A DNA stretch of 38,384 bases. Origin: Lachnospiraceae bacterium (GTDB lineage Bacteria > Bacillota > Clostridia > Lachnospirales > Lachnospiraceae). Below the pieces are notes generated by a model. That model saw nothing but the letters and a program-made list of their open reading frames with translations. It had not been told where the DNA came from and made no database searches. The position numbers and the translations under genes were made by a program. Location: the NCBI GenBank assembly GCA_017445585.1, contig JAFSTX010000035.1, positions 1 to 38,384 of the forward strand, written 5' to 3'. Shown piece after piece: positions 1-7,840 of the stretch. Within the stretch, counting starts at the first letter, position 1; every line of letters starts with the position of its first letter.

Positions 1-43
1 CGAACTGCCGGCTGTCATAATGGGTGTGCGTATCGAAAATCAT
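1..43 (-). CDS. TatD family metal-dependent hydrolase, N-terminal fragment (gene runs off the left edge)
   Basis: Only the first 14 codons are inside the window. Read on the minus strand from the ATG at 43, they give MIFDTHTHYDSRQF, the usual TatD opening with the metal-binding HxH. It closely parallels the start of the complete TatD gene at 26441 (MIFDSHVHYEDEAF). A GGAGA ribosome binding site lies about 5 bases upstream on the minus strand (around 48-53). TatD proteins are metal-dependent hydrolases/DNases. The gene is divergent from the TRAP operon. The family call rests on a short stretch but the motif is distinctive. Confidence 0.75.
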   Translation of the reverse strand, partial: MIFDTHTHYDSRQF

Positions 44-71
44 GTTTGTCTCCATCAAGTCTGTTTGTCTT

Positions 72-100
72 ATTATAATACAACGGGACCGGTCTGTACA
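72..100 (-). promoter_or_regulatory. Putative promoter of the left-edge TatD gene
   Basis: On the minus strand a TGTACA -35 (plus-strand 95-100) is separated by 17 bases from a TATAAT -10 (plus-strand 72-77). It sits about 30 bases upstream of the TatD ATG. The -10 is consensus and the -35 is weak. Confidence 0.45.
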
Positions 101-278
101 ATGCATCCGGCCCTCTCTTTTTCGCCCCGGCAAAGCAAAAACTGTACGGTACTCTTATATATATAATAAAGTGTTTACTATATCAATAAGCCAAAAGCCA
201 GGCCAGATCAAAGCGGATGCCATTTTGTCGATTTGTGTCTTTTGCCTTATATTCCATCAATAAATTATTGTTCATACT

Positions 279-328
279 TTTTTGCAATCTGTATCATAAT
301 GCCTGTTTATGTTATTTTTGCAATCTGT
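279..328. repeat. 14-bp direct repeat upstream of the TRAP promoter
   Basis: TTTTTGCAATCTGT occurs at 279-292 and again at 315-328. The start-to-start distance is 36 bp. Both copies lie 50-100 bp upstream of the -35 box at 382, where an activator could bind. The repeat is read directly; the regulatory role is inference. Confidence 0.6.
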
Positions 329-381
329 TATCCGCATATCTTTCTCTTTATGAGGAATTTGGTTCTTTTTTTATCGTTTTA

Positions 382-410
382 TTGACACTGGAAACATCTC
401 TTGATAAAAT
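382..410 (+). promoter_or_regulatory. Consensus sigma-A promoter for the TAXI-TRAP operon
   Basis: TTGACA at 382-387 is followed after 17 bases by TAAAAT at 405-410, with a TGA just ahead of the -10. Transcription would start near 417, giving a leader of roughly 90 bases before the ATG at 510. Confidence 0.8.
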
Positions 411-509
411 ACTGCTTAACAGAGTGCGCGGCCTATATCTCCGAAAAACGGTTTTCCGTTTCTCAGACAGGCTTATAAAGATTTGCGCACCTGAAAGGAA
501 GGAGAAAAC

Positions 510-1490
510 ATGAAAAAAGTACTGGCTCTTCTGTTAGTCCTGGCCATGGTTCTCTCGCTGGCTGCCTGCGGCGGGAACAAAGGCGATGACAAAGCTTCCG
601 AAGCCCCCAGCGGCGGCGCCAAGCTGACCTTCACCACCGGCGGCGAACAGGGCACTTACTACGGCTTCGGCACCGTGCTGGCCGGCAAAGTAAGCGACAA
701 GACCGCCACCAAGGTCACCGCCATCACCTCCGGCGGTTCCAAGGCCAACATCGAAGCGATGGCTAAGAACGATGCCCAGCTGGGCTTTGTCCAGTCCGAC
801 GTGGCCGCCTATGCCAACAAGGGCACCCGTCTGTTCGACAAGGCTGACACGTCCTTCTCGGCCGTGGCCGCCCTGTACATGGAGCAGGTCCAGATCGTTA
901 CCCTGGATCCCAACATCAAGTCCGTTGCGGATCTGAAGGGCAAGAGCGTATCCATCGGCGCTTCCGGTTCCGGCGTGTACTTCAACGCGGTCGACGTGCT
1001 GGGCGCTTACGGCATCGATGCGGACAAGGACATCAACCCCACCTACCAGTCCTTCGGTGACAGCGTAGAATCCCTGCAGGACGGCAAGATCGACGCCGCG
1101 TTCGTCGTTGCCGGCGCTCCCACCACCGCCGTGACCTCTCTGGCCGCGACCAAGAAGGTGTACCTGGTCAGCCTGGATGACGAGCACATCAACAAGCTGA
1201 TCGCGGAATCCCCTTACTACAGCAAGAACGTCATTGCCAAGGACGTGTACGACACGCCTGAAGACGTGACCACCGTGGCCGTGATGGCCGTTGTCATCGC
1301 CCGCAACGACGTGGCGGAAGCTGACGTGTACAACTTCATCTCCACCATCTTCGAAAACAAGGCGGATATCGCTTCCGCGCATTCCAAGGGCAATGAACTG
1401 GATCTGAACTTTGCGGCCTCCTACGGCTCCATCTCCTATCATCCCGGCGCGGTGAAGTACTTCACCGAAAAGGGTGTCAAGACTCCGTAA
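510..1490 (+). CDS. TAXI family TRAP transporter solute-binding lipoprotein
   Basis: This is the extracytoplasmic substrate receptor of a TAXI-type TRAP transporter. The 326-aa protein begins with a lipoprotein signal: a KK start, a hydrophobic stretch and the lipobox LAAC with the lipidated Cys at position 20. A short Gly/Ser/Ala linker follows, then the TAXI fold with the typical early segment LTFTTGGEQGTYYGFGTVLA and IGASGSGV. The start is fixed by AGGAGA seven bases upstream of the ATG. The fused permease follows after 161 bases, so the two form one importer driven by an ion gradient, probably for an organic acid or amino acid. The substrate cannot be read from sequence. The attenuator-like hairpin downstream would favour excess receptor over permease. 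Confidence 0.93.
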   Translation: MKKVLALLLVLAMVLSLAACGGNKGDDKASEAPSGGAKLTFTTGGEQGTYYGFGTVLAGKVSDKTATKVTAITSGGSKANIEAMAKNDAQLGFVQSDVAAYANKGTRLFDKADTSFSAVAALYMEQVQIVTLDPNIKSVADLKGKSVSIGASGSGVYFNAVDVLGAYGIDADKDINPTYQSFGDSVESLQDGKIDAAFVVAGAPTTAVTSLAATKKVYLVSLDDEHINKLIAESPYYSKNVIAKDVYDTPEDVTTVAVMAVVIARNDVAEADVYNFISTIFENKADIASAHSKGNELDLNFAASYGSISYHPGAVKYFTEKGVKTP

Positions 1491-1502
1491 TGCTGTCTTC
1501 GG

Positions 1503-1539
1503 CCGGCGGTCTCTGCCTGCGGGCGGAGCCGCCGGTTTT
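1503..1539 (+). terminator. Attenuator-type hairpin between receptor and permease genes
   Basis: CCGGCGG (1503-1509) pairs with CCGCCGG (1529-1535). An inner CTCTGCC/GGCGGAG stem separated by one bulged base continues it, giving about 14 pairs and a TGCG loop. TTTTC follows. The short U-run suggests partial termination, a common way to lower permease expression relative to the binding protein. Confidence 0.65.
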
Positions 1540-1556
1540 CGTGATTTCGGGAGGTA

Positions 1557-1615
1557 AATGCCGCGGTGCCAATGGATCTCTGCTCCGTTACAGGATCCAT
1601 TCGTTCTGCGGCATT
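1557..1615 (+). other. Nested inverted repeats in the TRAP intercistronic region
   Basis: An outer pair AATGCCGC (1557-1564) / GCGGCATT (1608-1615) encloses a second perfect pair AATGGATC (1571-1578) / GATCCATT (1594-1601). The inner arm can extend by CTG/CAG. There is no U-run, so this is not a plain terminator. It could protect the upstream message, serve as a processing site or control permease translation. Confidence 0.6.
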
Positions 1616-1651
1616 GCCTGTTCACATCCATCGTGAAAAGGAAAACTGAAT

Positions 1652-3625
1652 ATGGAAAACGAAAAAACCATCCCGGAAGGGATGAACCAGAACCCCGACG
1701 TCGGCACCGCGGCCGACGTTGAGGCTATCATGAAAAAGTACGACAACGAATCCAATACCCGGATCTGGGAGGGCGTTCCCGGCGCGATCGTCCGCTGGAT
1801 CAGCATCCTCTTCTCCGTGTACTGCATCGCTGTCACACTGCTCAGCAAGGAAATGCCGGAGATCCGCCTGACCCGCTTCCTGGGCCTGATCGTGATCATC
1901 GGCTATCTGTACTATCCCATCAAAAAAGGCGTGCAGAAGGTCAATTACCTGCCCTGGTATGATATCGTCATTATGATCCTGGGACGCGCGCCCTTCTTCT
2001 ATTTTGCTTTCAACGCCAAGAAGATCGTGTTTGAAGCGACCTCGGTCACGGACAAATGGTATATGGTGGTCATGGCCATCGTTTCCATCCTGGCCCTGAT
2101 GGAACTCTGCCGCCGCTGCGTGGGCATCCCGATCCTCTGTGTGGTAGGCGCCCTGCTGATCTATACCTTCTCCACGGTGCGTTTCGGCAAGGTGATATAT
2201 GACCTGTTCTACACCACCAGCGGTGTCATGAACACGCCCATCAACGTGTGCGCCAAATATATCGTGGTATTCATCATCTTCGGCGCATTCCTGGAACGGA
2301 CCGGCATTTCGTCCTTCTTCATTGACCTGGCCAACAGCCTGTGCGGTTCCAGCGCCGGCGGCCCCGCCAAGGTGGCGGTGGTCTCCTCCGCGCTGTGCGG
2401 CATGGTGTCCGGTTCCTCCGTGGGCAACACGGTGACCACCGGTTCCGTGACCATCCCGATGATGAAGCGCTGCGGCTATAAGCCGGAATTCGCCGGCGCC
2501 GTGGAAGCGGCCTCCTCCACCGGCGGCCAGATCATGCCGCCCATCATGGGCGCCGCCGCCTTCCTGATGGCGGAATACATGGGCGTGCCGTACGGCACCG
2601 TCGCCCTGAAGGCGATCCTGCCCGCCGTCCTGTACTTCCTGGGCATTTACCTTGCCGTCCATCTGGAAGCCCGCAAGCTGAACCTGAGGGGCATTCCCAA
2701 GAGCGAGCTGCCCAAGATGAAGAGCCTGCTGCCGAAGATGTATCTGCTGCTGCCGCTGGTCGTGCTGGTCATCATCGTGGCCACCAATATGCTGACCATG
2801 CAGATGGCCGCGACGATCGCCATCTTCTGCTGCATCCTCGTCGGCCTGATCAACAGAGATAACCGCCTGACCCTGGGCAAGGTCTTCGAAGCCCTGGAAG
2901 CCGGCGGCAAGGGCTCCATCACCGTCGCCGTGGCCTGCGCCATGGCCGGTCTGGTTGCCGGCTGCATCACCTCCACCGGTCTGGCCTCCGACCTGATCCG
3001 CGTGATCGTTCAGGTTTCCGGCGGCCGTCCGCTGATCGCCCTGTTCCTGACCATGCTGTGCTGCATCGTGCTGGGCATGGGCGTGCCGACCACCGCTAAC
3101 TACTGCATCATGGCCGCCACCTGCGCGCCTATCCTGATCGACCCCCGCATCGGTGTGCCGCTGGTCGCCGCCCACTTCTTCGTGTTCTATTTCGGCATCG
3201 TGGCGGATATCACGCCGCCCGTCGCGCTGGCCGCCTATGCCGGCTCCGCCATTGCGAAAGCGCCGCCCATGAAGACCGCATTCAACGCGACCCGGATCGC
3301 TATCGCCGCGTTCATCGTGCCTTATATCCTGGCCATGAACCCGGCCATGGTATTCGAGTTCGGCGATGCCACCGGCGGGGCCGTAGCCCTGCAGGTCGTC
3401 CTGATCATCGTCACGTCCATCCTGGGCATCTTCGGCGTGGCTGCGGCCCTGAACGGGTTCCTGTTCAAGCCGATCCACCCGCTTCTGCGCATCGTGCTGG
3501 CCGGCGGCGGTCTGTGCATGATGATCCCCGGCGTGCTGACCGACGCCATCGGCTTCGTTCTGGTTGCCGCCGTCGTGGTGTTCCAGAAGCTGTTTGCCAA
3601 AGACAAGGCCCCTGCCGCTGCCTGA
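1652..3625 (+). CDS. TRAP transporter permease, fused small and large subunits (4TM/12TM type)
   Basis: The 657-aa integral membrane protein combines the DctQ-like four-helix part and the DctM-like large part in one chain, as is usual for partners of TAXI receptors. Residues about 40-170 hold the first helices. The rest carries the large-subunit landmarks, including the Gly/Ser-rich VSGSSVGNTVTTGSVTIPMM and GGQIMPPIMGAAAF segments and GMGVPTTANYCIMA. It uses an ion gradient to move the substrate delivered by the lipoprotein encoded upstream. The start has an AAAAGGAAAA purine-rich site. Third codon positions are overwhelmingly G or C, like the rest of the left block. A strong terminator follows, so the operon probably holds only these two genes. 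Confidence 0.93.
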   Translation: MENEKTIPEGMNQNPDVGTAADVEAIMKKYDNESNTRIWEGVPGAIVRWISILFSVYCIAVTLLSKEMPEIRLTRFLGLIVIIGYLYYPIKKGVQKVNYLPWYDIVIMILGRAPFFYFAFNAKKIVFEATSVTDKWYMVVMAIVSILALMELCRRCVGIPILCVVGALLIYTFSTVRFGKVIYDLFYTTSGVMNTPINVCAKYIVVFIIFGAFLERTGISSFFIDLANSLCGSSAGGPAKVAVVSSALCGMVSGSSVGNTVTTGSVTIPMMKRCGYKPEFAGAVEAASSTGGQIMPPIMGAAAFLMAEYMGVPYGTVALKAILPAVLYFLGIYLAVHLEARKLNLRGIPKSELPKMKSLLPKMYLLLPLVVLVIIVATNMLTMQMAATIAIFCCILVGLINRDNRLTLGKVFEALEAGGKGSITVAVACAMAGLVAGCITSTGLASDLIRVIVQVSGGRPLIALFLTMLCCIVLGMGVPTTANYCIMAATCAPILIDPRIGVPLVAAHFFVFYFGIVADITPPVALAAYAGSAIAKAPPMKTAFNATRIAIAAFIVPYILAMNPAMVFEFGDATGGAVALQVVLIIVTSILGIFGVAAALNGFLFKPIHPLLRIVLAGGGLCMMIPGVLTDAIGFVLVAAVVVFQKLFAKDKAPAAA

Positions 3626-3663
3626 CCGGCGCCAAGCCGCTGACAGTCCGGCCGGACCTTCCC

Positions 3664-3694
3664 GGACGCCCTCTTCGGAGGGCGTCCTTTTTTT
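3664..3694 (+). terminator. Rho-independent terminator of the TRAP operon
   Basis: GGACGCCCTC (3664-3673), a TTCG tetraloop and GAGGGCGTCC (3678-3687) form a perfect 10-bp stem. Seven T residues follow (3688-3694). Confidence 0.95.
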
Positions 3695-3774
3695 ATGGAC
3701 TTTTTCGGCAAGATGTGGTTTAATAGGGACTAAGGTTCCCAGCGCCTAAAATCCTTAACAGGAGGATAGTCCCT

Positions 3775-5097
3775 GTGTCTGACTTTCAGGACAATGAATC
3801 GGCTCCGCAGGAGAACCGGCCTTTTATTCGGGAAACCGTCGTCAATGAGACCTCCGGGCCTCCGCTCTGGAAAAAAATCCTTACGACCGCGCTGCTCGCG
3901 GTCCTTTTCGGTGTGATCGCAGGCGCGGTCTTCCGCTTTACGCAGACCCGGATCTTCCCGCCGGAGACCACTACGGCCGAGCCGGTCTCCTTCCCGCAGG
4001 AGACTACGGCGCCGCCGGACGAAACATCCGTTCCGACGGAGTCCGACCCGTCCGCCCCGCTTTCCCCGGAAGACGCCGAATGGCGGAACGCCGTGCAGAG
4101 CATGATCGACGATCACGACCTGCAGATCAAGGACTACCAGCGCATGGCCATCCTGCTCAACAGCCTCCGTTCTGAAGCCCAATGGTCTCTCGTCACTGTC
4201 ACCGCCACCAATCAGTACCAGTCGATCTTTAAGGGCGGCCACCAGTACGAGACCCAGAGCTTCGGCGTCATCATCGCCATCACGGAGCAGGAAGTGCTGA
4301 TCCTCACGCCGTTCTCCGCCACCACCCAGCTCTCCGATTCCAGCACGCTGCAGATCGGTTTCGCCAATCTGGAGGTGACGGACGCCTACATCAAGGCCCG
4401 CGACGGCGTGGCCGACCTGATGGTCATGGCCGTCTCGCGCGCCAAGGTCTCGGCTCAGACGCAGGAACGCATCAAGGCCATCCGTCTGGGCAATTCCTAT
4501 GTGTGCTACGCCGGCCAGCCGGTCATCGCGATGGGCGCGCCCGTCGGCGGCATCATCAAATCCTGCAACAACGGCATCCTGACCTACATCGAAAGCGGCT
4601 ATCCCGCCACGGACGCCGCCCTTTCCCTGCTCCACACGAACATGGTGGGGGACGGCAATTCCAGCGGATTCCTGATCAATCTGGACGGCAGCCTGATCGG
4701 CTGGATCGAGCCGGAACACACCAGCGGCGGGACCCTGACCGCCGTGGGCATCTCGGACCTCAGGGCCTACATCGAAAGCATCAGCAACGGCAGCCAGGGC
4801 TGCCTCCTGGGCATCGAAGGCATCACGCTCTCCAATGAAATGAAGGAAGCCCTGGGCGCGCAGGCCGACGGGATCTACATCAGCCGCTGCACTGCGGGCT
4901 CCCCGGCGCAGCGCGCGGGCCTCCAGGCCGGCGACATCCTGATCCAGGTGGCCGGCGACCCCGTCCGCAACCTGGACGAACTGCGCACCATCCTGCTCTC
5001 CTTCACGGCGGAGCAGACCATTTCCGTCAAAGTCCTGCGCAAGGGACGCGCCTCCTATCAGGAGCTGTCCTACGACGTCAATATAGAAAGAAGGTAA
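3775..5097 (+). CDS. Membrane-anchored HtrA-like protein with PDZ domain, probably a pseudoprotease
   Basis: This 440-aa protein has a cytoplasmic N-terminus, one membrane helix (about 35-55), a Thr/Pro/Glu-rich linker (60-100), a short helical stretch, an S1C trypsin-like domain (about 135-330) and a PDZ domain (about 345-430, with AGSPAQRAGLQAGDILIQV). In HtrA proteases the His lies in ILTNAHV; here the matching segment is ILTPFSA, so Ser181 replaces it. Asp214 (ADLMVMAV) and a Ser in GNSSG (296) remain. It therefore probably binds rather than cuts proteins at the cell surface. The start is GTG with AGGAGG at 3760-3765. It lies 9 bases ahead of the YhaM-like gene and is probably co-transcribed with it and the methyltransferase. 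Confidence 0.85.
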   Translation: MSDFQDNESAPQENRPFIRETVVNETSGPPLWKKILTTALLAVLFGVIAGAVFRFTQTRIFPPETTTAEPVSFPQETTAPPDETSVPTESDPSAPLSPEDAEWRNAVQSMIDDHDLQIKDYQRMAILLNSLRSEAQWSLVTVTATNQYQSIFKGGHQYETQSFGVIIAITEQEVLILTPFSATTQLSDSSTLQIGFANLEVTDAYIKARDGVADLMVMAVSRAKVSAQTQERIKAIRLGNSYVCYAGQPVIAMGAPVGGIIKSCNNGILTYIESGYPATDAALSLLHTNMVGDGNSSGFLINLDGSLIGWIEPEHTSGGTLTAVGISDLRAYIESISNGSQGCLLGIEGITLSNEMKEALGAQADGIYISRCTAGSPAQRAGLQAGDILIQVAGDPVRNLDELRTILLSFTAEQTISVKVLRKGRASYQELSYDVNIERR

Positions 5098-5106
5098 TCT
5101 CCCGTC

Positions 5107-6051
5107 ATGTATGCCATTTCCGACTGGCGCGAAGGGGACCGCATCAGCCAGGTCCTCCTGTGCCGCACCAAGACCGTCAGCCTGACCAAAGCGGGCAAAT
5201 CGTACTATTCCCTCCAGCTGCAGGACAGCAGCGGCTCGGTGGACGGCAAGGTCTGGGACCTTTCCTCCGGGATCGATCATTTTGAGGCCCTGCAGTACAT
5301 CAAGGTGGACGGCGAAGTCAAACGCTACCAGAGCTCGCTCCAGCTGAACATCCAGCGCATCCGGCTGGCCCGCGAAGGCGAATACGACCCCGCGGATTTC
5401 GTCCCGATGAGCCCTTACCCCATCGAGGAGATGTATGAAAAGCTCCTGGCCGTGATCCGCAGCATCTCCCACCCCCAGCTCCGCGCGCTGCTGGAATCCT
5501 TTTTCGTGAACGATGCCGCCTTCGTCAAGGAATTCAAGGCCCACTCCGCCGCCAAGAGCGTCCACCACAGCTTCTCCGGCGGCCTCCTGCAGCACACCCT
5601 GCGGGTCACGGAGCTCTGCCTGGATTACTGCAAAAAATACCCCCTGATCAAGCGCGACCTGCTGCTGACCTGCGCGATGTGCCACGACATCGGCAAAGTC
5701 CGCGAACTCTCCCCCTTCCCGGCCAACGACTATACGGATGAGGGCCAGCTCCTGGGCCACATCATCATCGGCATCGACATGGTGCGCGAAAAGATCGCGG
5801 ACATCCCCAATTTCCCGGAAGTCACCAAGAACGAACTGTGCCACATCATCCTGGCCCACCACGGCGAGTTTGAATTCGGCTCGCCGAAGAAGCCCGCCCT
5901 GCTCGAAGCGCTGGCCCTGCATCTGGCCGACAACACCGACGCCAAGATCCAGCTCATGTCCGAAACGCTCTCCGACGCCGGCGCCACCGGCTGGCTGGGC
6001 TTCCAGAAATTCCTGGACAGCAACGTGAGAAGGACTCGCACGAAAGAATAA
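5107..6051 (+). CDS. YhaM-like 3'-5' exoribonuclease (OB fold + HD domain), copy 1
   Basis: The 314-aa protein has an N-terminal OB-fold nucleic-acid-binding domain (about 8-90, opening with REGDRIS and including KSYYSLQLQDSSG). A C-terminal HD phosphohydrolase domain follows, with H163 in LQHT, the HD pair at 193-194 in CHDIGK, and GHIIIGIDMV. YhaM enzymes degrade RNA and some single-stranded DNA from the 3' end using divalent metal. The metal ligands look intact. A collinear paralogue lies at 11603 in very different codon usage. Three bases separate the stop from the next gene, so the pair is an operon. A purine-rich AAGAAGG precedes the ATG. Confidence 0.88.
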   Translation: MYAISDWREGDRISQVLLCRTKTVSLTKAGKSYYSLQLQDSSGSVDGKVWDLSSGIDHFEALQYIKVDGEVKRYQSSLQLNIQRIRLAREGEYDPADFVPMSPYPIEEMYEKLLAVIRSISHPQLRALLESFFVNDAAFVKEFKAHSAAKSVHHSFSGGLLQHTLRVTELCLDYCKKYPLIKRDLLLTCAMCHDIGKVRELSPFPANDYTDEGQLLGHIIIGIDMVREKIADIPNFPEVTKNELCHIILAHHGEFEFGSPKKPALLEALALHLADNTDAKIQLMSETLSDAGATGWLGFQKFLDSNVRRTRTKE

Positions 6052-6054
6052 AGC

Positions 6055-7698
6055 ATGCTGAACAAAAACGACGTCATCACCATGACATTCACCGATATGA
6101 CGGAAAACGGGGAGGGGATCGGCCATCACGAAGGCTACCCCCTCTTTGTGAAAGACGCGGTCATTGGCGATACCGCCCGCGTGCTCGTCACGAAGCCGGG
6201 CAAAACATACGGTTTCGGCCGCGTGCAGGAACTGATCACGCCGTCCCCGGACCGGGCCATCCCCCGCTGTCCGATCGCGGCGCCCTGCGGCGGCTGCCAG
6301 CTGCAGGCCCTCTCCTACCCCGCCCAACTGGCCTTCAAGGAAAACAAGGTCCGCCAGCATCTGATCCGCCTGGGCGGCATTGCGGAGCCCCTGATGGAGC
6401 CGATCCTGGGCATGGAAGACCCCTGGCATTACCGCAACAAAGCGCAGATCCCCTTCGGGACGGACAAAAACGGGCAGGTCACGGCCGGCTACTACGCCGC
6501 CCGCTCCCACCGCATCGTCCCCATGACGGACTGTCTCCTGAATCTGCCCGGCTTTGACCGGATCCTTCAGATCATTCTGGACCACGCCCGCGCCCGCCGC
6601 CTCCCCGCCTACGACGAAGAGACCGGCCGCGGCCTCCTGCGCCATGCCCTCATCCGCCGCGCCGCCGGCTCCGGCGAATGGATGGTCTGTCTGGTCCTGA
6701 ACGGCCGGAAGCTCCCCGGCGCGCAGGACCTCGTATCCGCCCTTCGGGAGATCCCCGGCATGACGGATATCTCCCTGAACGTCAACACCCGCCGGGACAA
6801 CGTGATCCTGAGCGACGAGCTGATCCCCCTGTACGGCTCCGGCTATATCACCGAGTCCATCGGCGATCTGAAATTCCGTCTCTCCCCTCTTGCCTTTTTC
6901 CAGGTCAATCCGAAGCAGACGGAGGTCCTGTACGCCAAAGCGCTGGAATTCGCAGATCTCACCGGAACGGAAAATGTCTGGGATCTGTACTGCGGCACCG
7001 GCACCATCTCCCTTTTCCTGGCCCGCCGCGCCGCCCGCGTCCGCGGAGTGGAGATCATTGCACCGGCCATTGAAAACGCCCGCGCCAATGCCGCCCTGAA
7101 CGGGATCACCAACGCGGAGTTCTTTGTCGGCAGATCGGAAGAGATCTTCCCCGCCTGGTGCCGCGAACACCCCGCCGAAACACCGGACGTCGTCGTCCTG
7201 GATCCGCCCCGCAAAGGCTGCGATACCGCTCTGCTTCAGGCTCTTATCTCCTGCTCTCCCGCCCGCATCGTCTACGTCTCCTGCAATTCCGCGACCCTCG
7301 CCCGGGACCTGAAGATCCTGCGGGAAGAAGGCGGATATGAGCTTCGGAAAGTTCAGCCGGTGGATATGTTTCCGCAGGGAGTGCATGTGGAGACGGTATG
7401 CGCTTTGTCCAAACTTTCGGAGGCGAAGCATCATATCAGCATTCAGGTCGATATGGACGAGCTGGATCTGACCAGTGCGGAGAGCAAGGCTACATACGAA
7501 GAGATTCAGGAGTGGGTGCAGGAGAAATACGGGTTCCATGTGACCCACCTGAATATCGCGCAGGTGAAGCGTAAATATGGAATTATTGAACGTGAGAATT
7601 ACAATAAGCCGAAATCAAAGGATTCCCGGCAACCGGGATGCCCGGAGGAAAAGGTAATCGCAATTGAAGAGGCCCTAAAGCATTTTCAGATGATTTGA
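6055..7698 (+). CDS. rlmD: 23S rRNA (uracil-5-)-methyltransferase, RlmD/RumA family, with a clostridial C-terminal extension
   Basis: This enzyme methylates C5 of a uridine in 23S rRNA using SAM. An N-terminal TRAM domain (about 5-60) is followed by iron-sulfur cluster cysteines C72, C78, C81 and C160. The SAM motif DLYCGTGTIS is at 310-319, DPPRKGC at 383-389 and the nucleophile C410 in YVSCNSATL. RumA proteins normally end soon after VETV; here an 88-residue tail (about 460-547, containing DELDLTSAESKATYEEI) continues. I recall this tail from many clostridial homologues and as stand-alone fragments. Third-position composition drops sharply at about codon 422-435 (7320-7360), so the 3' end has a different origin from the rest. 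Whether the target is U1939 or another uridine is not visible. Confidence 0.88.
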   Translation: MLNKNDVITMTFTDMTENGEGIGHHEGYPLFVKDAVIGDTARVLVTKPGKTYGFGRVQELITPSPDRAIPRCPIAAPCGGCQLQALSYPAQLAFKENKVRQHLIRLGGIAEPLMEPILGMEDPWHYRNKAQIPFGTDKNGQVTAGYYAARSHRIVPMTDCLLNLPGFDRILQIILDHARARRLPAYDEETGRGLLRHALIRRAAGSGEWMVCLVLNGRKLPGAQDLVSALREIPGMTDISLNVNTRRDNVILSDELIPLYGSGYITESIGDLKFRLSPLAFFQVNPKQTEVLYAKALEFADLTGTENVWDLYCGTGTISLFLARRAARVRGVEIIAPAIENARANAALNGITNAEFFVGRSEEIFPAWCREHPAETPDVVVLDPPRKGCDTALLQALISCSPARIVYVSCNSATLARDLKILREEGGYELRKVQPVDMFPQGVHVETVCALSKLSEAKHHISIQVDMDELDLTSAESKATYEEIQEWVQEKYGFHVTHLNIAQVKRKYGIIERENYNKPKSKDSRQPGCPEEKVIAIEEALKHFQMI

Positions 7699-7759
7699 CC
7701 AAAACAAATTTCAAAATATGTATCGCTGCAAGATGTTACCTTTTTGGTTTATGATAGAC

Positions 7760-7812
7760 GCTGATTGCCAAGGTGTTCACATTGACCACTCGATCCAGGG
7801 TTGAGACTACAG
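7760..7812 (+). repeat. Island repeat, copy 1 (upstream of the DUF6228-like gene)
   Basis: This copy runs from GCTGATTGCCAAGG to CTACAG. Its core (7777-7812) matches 8380-8413 upstream of the DUF2716 gene at most positions: TCACnTTGAnCACTCGAnCC, then a variable stretch, then ACTACAG. Read in frame, both cores encode a similar short peptide (TLTTR / TLITR), which may be a decayed coding remnant. Confidence 0.6.
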
Positions 7813-7840
7813 AATAGATACTTTAATGGGAGGAAGACAC

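Larger units (their letters stand above)
44..509. other. Divergent intergenic region, AT-rich
   Basis: This 466-base stretch separates the divergent TatD fragment from the TAXI gene. It is much richer in A/T than the flanking genes. Short open frames here have no ribosome binding site and odd composition, so I do not call them genes. It holds a minus-strand promoter, a 14-base direct repeat at 279-292 and 315-328, a consensus plus-strand promoter at 382-410, and a small hairpin in the leader (AAACGG/CCGTTT, 446-461). Confidence 0.7.

Noticed and set aside
24-513. Two short plus-strand frames before the TAXI gene
   Set aside because: No ribosome binding sites, Cys/Phe/Ile-rich translations, and they cover promoter elements. 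One overlaps the TAXI start.
1622-3478. Minus-strand open frame of about 600 codons opposite the TRAP permease
   Set aside because: Shadow of the GC-rich permease gene; its His/Gly/Asp-rich translation is typical of antisense frames.
3730-7548. Very long minus-strand open frame (over 1,200 codons)
   Set aside because: It lies opposite four well-supported plus-strand genes. High GC at third positions removes stop codons on the other strand, and the translation is low-complexity without family motifs.
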